Below, piece by piece: positions 56,450 through 61,613 of a DNA stretch of 61,613 bases; position 1 is the stretch's first letter, and the number at the start of each line of letters is the position of its first letter. This DNA is from Candidatus Thiomargarita nelsonii (GTDB taxonomy: Bacteria; Pseudomonadota; Gammaproteobacteria; Beggiatoales; Beggiatoaceae). A program made the position numbers and the translations under genes. Below the pieces are notes generated by a model that saw only the letters and a program-made list of their open reading frames with translations, was not told the DNA's origin and searched no databases. The stretch is taken from the NCBI GenBank assembly GCA_000785145.2, contig JSZA02000025.1, forward strand, positions 1 to 61,613, given 5' to 3'.

Positions 56450-56823
56450 TTAGACGGATATTCGCCAGTAAGTTGCACTGAAATTGATATTTTTGTCACT
56501 CGTTAAGCTCGATCAATTTCATAAAGTGTATCAAGTCTTCGGGCAAATCGGTCATCACCAAATTCACCAGATTTTGTCAAATCATGATTTAACCCAAAAA
56601 CGGAGCCGTCAAGCTGAGCTACAAAATGTGGCATTGCATAAAGTGGTTGGCGTCCGGTTATTAGACAAAATAGAAGAATCATTAAAATTGTTGGTGTTGA
56701 TATCGGTGCTTTACTGCTGGAGGGTACATGCTTTACGAGCAAATCCCAAATACCAAGACGAGTTGCATAAATCATAATAATTGAAAATTCAGATACATAT
56801 CGGTGTTGTATTGCCATTATCAC
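56450..56823 (-). pseudogene. Fragment of an IS1634-family transposase (DUF4277 N-terminus)
   Basis: The minus-strand frame holds RLGIWDLLVKHVPSSS, LITGRQPLYAMPHFVAQLD and FGDDRFARRLDTLYEIDRA, the order found at the N-terminus of IS1634 transposases (GRQPLYA.., NDDR.GRALD.L). After a stop the similarity resumes in ISISVQLTGEYP. The DDE catalytic region is missing. Confidence 0.6.
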
Positions 56824-57018
56824 TACAAAATTAAATAATTAATTTGACTATTACATATTACATGAATAAACTTGCATGGTGTCAGCATGAAGTTTTTTCA
56901 ATTTTGTTCTTATGATCGATTGTTTGACTCGAATACAGCCAGAATAAAAAAATAAAAGTTAATAATATCATTTTGTTACTTATATTTAAAATGTGACTGG
57001 TAGGCCAATCAAATGGAG

Positions 57019-57470
57019 TTATAAGCACTCTCTTTTTTTTGTTCCTATATCTGTTATCCAAGTGTTGTGATAGACTTGTTTTCCGTCTTTGAATTCCCAA
57101 TAATCTAAGAAATTCACTAATAAATCCGGGTTGCTTGCATTTAAAGGTATGTTGTTGATGTAGTGGTAGACTCGATAAGTCAATGCCATTAAGTTAAGGT
57201 TTTTTGTAGGGTGGGTAGAGCGATAGCGAAACCCACCATTGTTATAAATTTCAACAAGTTGGTGGGTTTCGAACCGCTCTACCCACCCTACAAAAAAAAC
57301 GTATTTATGCTTAACTTAATGGCATTGCTCGATAAGTGCCATCTTCCAGAAAGAATTTCTAACTGATGCAAATGACCATTTTCCTTGTTTTCCTCAACTT
57401 TTTTAAATAGATAAGCATGGTCAGAAGGTTTGGCAACAAGTATGTAGCTAAATGATAATTTGGAATAGTC
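57019..57470 (-). pseudogene. ISNCY-like transposase fragment interrupted by a MITE
   Basis: Above the MITE the minus strand reads YSKLSFSYILVAKPSDHAYL...HLHQLEILSGRWHL; below it reads YRVYHYINNIPLNASNPDLL, VNFLDYWEF and TWITDI. The VNF.EYWE...WVTD run is typical of ISNCY-type transposases. Both ends are truncated and the frame slips at the MITE site. The stretch 56824-57018 has no gene I can support. Confidence 0.6.
57181..57327. mobile_element. MITE copy 6, variant core
   Basis: 147 bp with the same CAATGCCATTAAGTTAAG ends but a different core (GTAGGGTGGGTAGAGC...GCTCTACCCACCCTAC). A perfect 10-bp duplication CTCGATAAGT flanks it (57171-57180, 57328-57337). It lies inside the transposase fragment. 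Confidence 0.9.
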
Positions 57471-57619
57471 AAAAGCCTTGAAATAAATTTCAAGGCTAAA
57501 AGCTCAAGTAGGCTAAAGCCTACTGAATTTAGTCACCTTTAGGTGATTTAAGTACCCCAGAGTCCAGGGATTTATCCCAAGGCTAGAAATCCGATTTTTT
57601 CAAAAAATAGGATTTCTTT
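57471..57619. repeat. Composite palindrome chain like that at 2115-2330, plus AAATCC hairpin
   Basis: GCCTTGAAATAAATTTCAAG, AGTAGGCTAAAGCCTACT, AGTCACCTTTAGGTGACTT-like and GGGATTTATCCC palindromes stand in the same order as near 2115-2330. An AAATCCGATTTTTTC...AAATAGGATTTC hairpin (57585-57619) follows. Confidence 0.7.
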
Positions 57620-57901
57620 GAACTATTTGAGCCAATAAAAACTATTTTATCCTCGATGCTCAAACTCGTTTTGCTCCCGTCTTCGTCCAAAATGAATTTT
57701 GGACGAAAATCGGCACGATATGGCATCTTGATTTATCACAATAACTACAAGGATTATATTATCGATCGGATAAACCCAGCTTTGATTGACTTATCCATCG
57801 CGATCCTACGATCCTTGTAGTTATTGCATGAGAACGAGAATGCGTAACATCAATAAAACAAGCTCAGCTTTAAAATCCAAAGATATTTAAGCGACATCAA
57901 T

Positions 57902-58981
57902 ATGTATAATAAACTGGAAAGATTACAACTAAAAGGCTTAAAATCCATTAGCGAGATGGATTTGGAACTCAAGCATTTGAATGTTCTGATTGGAGCAAAT
58001 GGTGTGGGTAAGTCTAATTTTATCAGCTTTTTTCGTTTTATGAATAAACTAGTACAAAAAGACTTGCAATTTTTTGTGGCACAACAGGGCGGAGCAGAGC
58101 GTTTTTTGCACTTTGGTAGTCAAGTGACTAATGCGATTGAAATGCACCTTTTATTTGGGGCGACTGATCGTTATGCTTGTACTCTAGTACCTGATCAAAC
58201 AGGGAAATTAATTTTTAAAGAAGAATATTGTGAGTTTTGGAGTGAGAAAATGGGCGAATTGGGTGGTGATAGGCAAGTGTTTGCAAGTGCTGGCGATAAG
58301 GAATCAGGTTTGCCTGCCACTAGCAGCCATGTCGCCGCTTATTTGTCTGATTGGCAAGTTTATCATTTTCACGATACCAGTGAGACAGCGAAGGTTAAGC
58401 AATCTGGCTCAATTCATGATAATGAACGCTTACGCCCACAAGCCGAAAATCTGGCGGCGTTTCTTTTTTCGATACAAGACACCGCTCAATACCAAAGAAT
58501 TGTGCAAACCATTCAGCGGGTTGCCCCTTTCTTTCAAGATTTTATTCTTAAACCAGAAAAAAACAATCCAAATAATATCCGACTACGGTGGAAACACCGT
58601 GGCACCGATGATTATTTCGATGCAAATATTTTTTCTGATGGCACCTTGCGATTTATCTGTTTAACAACGCTGCTTTTTCAACCCATTCTACCAACGATGA
58701 TTTTGCTGGATGAGCCTGAATTAGGCTTGCACCCTTATGCTATGCAATTGTTAGCGGGCATGATGCGTAGTGTTGCTCACCAAACCCAGATTATAGCGTC
58801 TAGCCAATCAGTGACACTGGCTAATCAGTTTGAATGGCAAGATTTAATCATTGTGGAACAAGCTGATAATGCTTCACGATTCCGGCGGCTTTCAGAAAAG
58901 GAAATTAAAGTTTGGTTAGATAACTATCGTATAGGCGATTTGTGGGAGAAAAACCTGATTGGAGGTACTCCCTTATGTTAA
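57902..58981 (+). CDS. AAA family ATPase (AAA_21/RecF-like), defence-type operon
   Basis: A 359-residue ATPase. IGANGVGKSNFI (Walker A, ~31-42), FSDGTLRFICL (signature-like, ~245), ILLDEPELGLHP (Walker B, ~268) and IIASSQSVTLANQF are those of the SMC/RecF-like AAA_21 group. It should dimerise with ATP. Its stop overlaps the ATG of the DUF4276 gene by 7 bases. ATPase-TOPRIM pairs of this sort are found in phage-defence systems such as PARIS and OLD-like systems; similarity to those is by layout. Confidence 0.85.
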   Translation: MYNKLERLQLKGLKSISEMDLELKHLNVLIGANGVGKSNFISFFRFMNKLVQKDLQFFVAQQGGAERFLHFGSQVTNAIEMHLLFGATDRYACTLVPDQTGKLIFKEEYCEFWSEKMGELGGDRQVFASAGDKESGLPATSSHVAAYLSDWQVYHFHDTSETAKVKQSGSIHDNERLRPQAENLAAFLFSIQDTAQYQRIVQTIQRVAPFFQDFILKPEKNNPNNIRLRWKHRGTDDYFDANIFSDGTLRFICLTTLLFQPILPTMILLDEPELGLHPYAMQLLAGMMRSVAHQTQIIASSQSVTLANQFEWQDLIIVEQADNASRFRRLSEKEIKVWLDNYRIGDLWEKNLIGGTPLC

Positions 58982-59574
58982 GAATTGGCATCAGTGTGGA
59001 AGGCGCAACGGAGCGCGAATTCGTTAATCAGTTGATAATGCCTTATTTTTCAGAACTGAATATTTTGATAACGCCAGTTTCAATGAATGGTAATATCAGT
59101 CTTGATCGTATCCGCCACGAACTTCCACCTTTATTGGGAAGTTTCGATTATGTTACCACCTTTTACGATTTGTATGGTTTTAAGCGTCGTCAGGGAAAAA
59201 GTGCAGAACAATTGGAACAGAATATCCTTGAATTGGTTAATCAGGAACGGCAACGAAGGCTTATTCCATACATCCAACAGTATGAATTTTAAACACTTGT
59301 ATTTAGCGAGCCTACAGTCATTGCAGACGAATTTCAGGAGGCAGATAAACAAGATCAGCTAAAAGCGATACTCCAAGAGGCTGGAGAACCTGAACAGATT
59401 AATGATGGTATGGATACCTGTCCATCAAGACGACTCAAGACACTATTTCCCCATTATGACAAGAAATTTCATGGCCCCAACATTTGCAAACGCATTGGTT
59501 TAAACAAGATACGCAAGGCTTGCCCACGTTTTAATAGTTGGTTAATTAAGCTTGAAAGATTCAGGTTCGAGTGA
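58975..59574 (+). pseudogene. DUF4276 (TOPRIM-like) protein with an in-frame stop codon
   Basis: The frame opens MLRIGISVEGATEREFV, where the EG.TE motif resembles the catalytic Glu of TOPRIM folds, then VTTFYDLYGF. It meets TAA at 59290-59292 right after IQQYEF. The same frame continues without further stops to TGA 59574 with clear family sequence (FSEPTVIADEF, AILQEAGEPEQINDG, FHGPNICKRIGL, CPRFNSWL). One GAA to TAA change would explain it; the usual length is ~200 residues, as here. Its ATPase partner is intact. Confidence 0.8.
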
Positions 59575-59627
59575 ATTAAAGCATTTAGCCCCTATTCCCA
59601 CTACAAGAATTATATTTAAGCAAGCGT

Positions 59628-59719
59628 AGCAAGCGTAGGGTGCGTCCCACGCACCTTTTTGTCGATGTAGAACAACTGTGCGTGGAGAAATGGTGCGTAG
59701 GACGCATCCTACGCTCGCT
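59628..59719. repeat. GTAGGGTGCGTCCCACGCAC palindrome, copy with 61-bp match at 60966
   Basis: 59628-59688 and 60966-61026 are identical over 61 bases (AGCAAGCGTAGGGTGCGTCC through GTCGATGTAGAAC to CGTGGAGA). This copy keeps its other arm (TGCGTAGGACGCATCCTACG). A third partial arm lies at ~59898-59922. Nothing gene-like is seen in the rest of 59575-59956. Confidence 0.8.
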
Positions 59720-59956
59720 AAACCTCGTTATGGAACGCCCATTCAGAATTCATTTTTTTCCCTCGAAAAAATGTCTCCCATGTAGGATGGTAAGCTTCGT
59801 GTGCTCCGCCAAACAAATAATGGTGGATTGTGCGGAGTCAAGGTTATTTTGACGGTGCTTGCGGCACCCTCTCTCCACATACCACTAACAGCTACATCAA
59901 AAAGGTGCGTGGGACGCACCCGGAACTTGCTCTTTTCTTATTAAGACAGTTTAATC

Positions 59957-60364
59957 TTACATTTCCTTAACAACACCACTCTCATAAACCCACCGATTCC
60001 CAAGCTTTAAAAACCGACTCTTTTCCACCATATCACCAGAGCTAAGTTTGGCTTTAAAGATAACAAAAGCTTCCTCTTCACCATCAATAAATTCCAGTAG
60101 ATCTAATCCTAAAAATTGAGTATGTTTAGAAAAAGCATTAATACTCTCTTTCCAGCTTTTGGTATCATCAGTATAGTCAGGGTTATTAGGATGGGTGGTT
60201 TTAATAATATACTTGCTATCCCCCACAGCATAGGCAGAGTAGCGTGACTTCATCAAAAGCAGTGCATTTTTAGGTAAAGCACCTTTATGATAGATGGCAC
60301 AGCACTTTTTATACTTTTGGTTACTGCCACAAGGGCAAGGGGCATTTGGGCTTAGTTTTTTCAT
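59957..60364 (-). CDS. YchJ/SEC-C-motif protein (UPF0225 family)
   Basis: A 135-residue protein. The SEC-C zinc motif CPCGSNQKYKKCC (~10-22) is followed by MKSRYSAYAVGDSKYIIKTTHP, the YchJ core signature, and WKESINAF. The NTF2-like domain of YchJ follows. E. coli YchJ is 152 residues and has a second SEC-C motif at its C-terminus, which is missing here. Function is not known. Intact. Confidence 0.88.
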   Translation of the reverse strand: MKKLSPNAPCPCGSNQKYKKCCAIYHKGALPKNALLLMKSRYSAYAVGDSKYIIKTTHPNNPDYTDDTKSWKESINAFSKHTQFLGLDLLEFIDGEEEAFVIFKAKLSSGDMVEKSRFLKLGNRWVYESGVVKEM

Positions 60365-60411
60365 AAGGAAACCGTTAGTTTGTATGGGGGGCTTTTATGC
60401 GTAATTAGCCC

Positions 60412-60444
60412 AAACCTCAGAGGTTTTTAAAACCTCTGAGGTTT
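60412..60444. repeat. AAACCTCAGAGGTTT palindrome pair
   Basis: Two successive palindromes, AAACCTCAGAGGTTT and AAACCTCTGAGGTTT, just upstream of the YchJ-like gene. The remainder of 60365-60855 is AT-rich with a half copy of the GGCAACCACAAGGGATTGCC repeat at 60713-60737; no gene seen. Confidence 0.7.
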
Positions 60445-60855
60445 ATAAGCTGGACAAAACTTTTCTGGACAACTATAGTAACTTTAATGGAGTGATTTAA
60501 GATTCTTAATCCTTTGTTCTTGGCAAGTTAATTGATACATGACAAACACCTCAAAATTAAATCTCCCTATTAACAAGGGAGAAAATTCAACAATGATAGT
60601 AACACTTACTTTAAAACGCCAAAACCACAAAATATATTTAGCCTGGTGATGTTTAAGGAGCAAGTTTCCTGGGGTGATAAACCATCTATCACCTTTAATT
60701 ATATATAATTAAGGCAACCACAAGGGATTGCCCCTACACCGATTTTGAGGCTAATCTATATAAGTTTCAACAAAACAAAATCTACTACAAATAATTATTG
60801 TCTGTCAAGATTTCATTTTTTGACTGGCTTTATTATTGCGTGGTTTGGGTGTTTA

Positions 60856-60972
60856 ATGCTAACAGCCCATAAATTAGCTAAACAAGTTAATGCCCCTGAC
60901 GGCATCTTAACTATTTTAAACGATATTAACTTAGAACTTCATGCCGGTGAAGCGGTGGCGATTTTAGCAAGC
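60856..60972 (+). pseudogene. Start of an ABC transporter ATPase cut at its Walker A
   Basis: MLTAHKLAKQVNAPDGILTI continues NDINLELHAGEAVAILA, the N-terminus of LolD/YbbA-type ATPases (LKDINLEI..GE.VAI.G.SGSGKST). Exactly where the P-loop should follow, the GTAGGGTGCGTCC repeat begins and the rest is missing within the window. Confidence 0.75.
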
Positions 60973-61026
60973 GTAGGGTGCGTCCCACGCACCTTTTTGT
61001 CGATGTAGAACAACTGTGCGTGGAGA
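60966..61026. repeat. GTAGGGTGCGTCC repeat at the ABC gene break
   Basis: Identical over 61 bp to 59628-59688. It lacks its second arm, where the intron-like sequence begins at about 61029. Confidence 0.8.
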
Positions 61027-61028
61027 GT

Positions 61029-61613
61029 TGGATGGGTAGCCATTTCCTAAGATTACCCATTAGGACAACAACTACCTTCCACCTTTGCCCCGTGCAGCTT
61101 TTACCGCATTGCGCTCTGGAGAGCAACTTTTTAAGTTGATATTCAAGGGGTCTTTGCCAGTCATACGACTGAACCCACTCTCCTATCAACCGTTACTCCT
61201 GCAACCCTTCCCCTTCTCCCACTACTAATGGGACGTATCTAATGTCAATGACATTAGCCGAGTACTACGGTTGCTCCGTTGTCTTAGGAATTTCTCCCCT
61301 TAGATAATCCCCTAGTTAAGACTGATTCGAGGTCCTAATGATGGTACGAATGAAGTCATTTAACACGATCCGGCCGCGTGGCACCAATCAGACATTTAGC
61401 ACATTAACCATTACTTAATGTGCTATGATTGGTAACGGGTTGCACCGGAATTCTTAGTAGTGTCCACGATTCCAACCATGACTTGAGTTCAGGCAGTCTG
61501 GCTTTTACCTTGTGTGGTCTAACTGACCACCTCCTGAGCATACCGGTGTCCTTATGACCCTTTTGAAAACATGCTATTGTTCCCCTTGACTTTCGCCTCA
61601 AGGTAAGTTTTTG
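61029..61613 (-). mobile_element. Probable group II intron, 5' part, running off the right edge
   Basis: Read on the minus strand, the sequence is not coding but contains structured stretches typical of bacterial group II introns: a CCTTGAGGCGAAAGTCAAGG hairpin near the edge, and ACGGAGCAACCGTAGTACTC followed by GTGGGAGAAGGGGAAGGG, a segment that usually stands just before the intron-encoded reverse transcriptase. A short degraded frame (WVQSYDWQRPLEYQLKK) follows and ends at the repeat near 61026. The reverse transcriptase body and domains V-VI are missing, so this copy appears truncated. The assignment rests on recall of intron sequence, not a search. Confidence 0.45.

Noticed and set aside
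56484..56777. Plus-strand frame of 97 codons
   Set aside because: The opposite strand carries recognisable IS1634 transposase sequence over the same stretch.

Overview
The window looks like a chromosomal segment of a gammaproteobacterium. Supporting genes are glnE, msbA, ubiA, psd, an MltD-type lytic transglycosylase, moaC, alaC-hom, and the rpsF-rpsR-rplI-dnaB-alr block. The dense load of small palindromic repeats, MITEs, an intein, long WD40 and repeat proteins, and decayed IS and two-component genes resembles large filamentous sulfur bacteria (Beggiatoa/Thioploca/Thiomargarita type). That placement is an inference from gene style, not from a marker comparison.

Layout. 0.3-2.1 kb: ATPase fused to a PD-(D/E)XK nuclease. 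2.3-5.2 kb: glnE. 5.2-6.3 kb: PD-(D/E)XK transposase-type gene between 17-bp inverted repeats. 6.3-8.7 kb: one long unknown gene (about 695 residues when rejoined) cut by three small elements. 8.8-9.8 kb: two overlapping unknown genes behind a sigma70-like promoter. 10.0-13.5 kb: msbA, PP2C phosphatase and metallophosphoesterase. 13.9-15.6 kb: pyrG. 15.7-21.8 kb: a secreted protein of about 2050 residues with 17 carboxypeptidase-regulatory-like modules and a seven-blade FG-GAP-like propeller. 22.4-24.4 kb: AlbA_2/HATPase and ParA pair, each broken. 24.7-29.4 kb: alr, dnaB with a P-loop intein, rplI, rpsR, rpsF. 29.9-32.8 kb: metallophosphoesterase, ubiA, trypsin-like protease. 33-39.9 kb: ATPase remnant, moaC, CDGSH protein, rhlE-type helicase, dienelactone hydrolase, hom, alaC-type aminotransferase, psd. 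39.9-42.3 kb: lytic transglycosylase with expanded LysM repeats. 42.7-50.5 kb: FkbH-like, YdjC/ChbG-like, lipase, rhomboid, and a WD40/Ig-like/LRR protein. 50.8-55.1 kb: DUF2202, EF-hand protein, CDF transporter, membrane protein, cytochrome b561. 55.1-57.5 kb: ruins of a QseBC-like system and of two transposases. 57.9-59.6 kb: AAA ATPase and DUF4276 pair. 60-61.6 kb: YchJ-like protein, a cut ABC ATPase start, and a probable group II intron entering from the right edge on the minus strand.

Housekeeping genes are intact. Almost every gap carries one of about eight recurring palindromic families. The clearest is an IS4/IS231-like MITE with ends CAATGCCATTAAGTTAAG and 10-12 bp target duplications. 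Several of these elements sit inside accessory genes and have broken them. Others are nested inside each other, so the order of insertion can be read.
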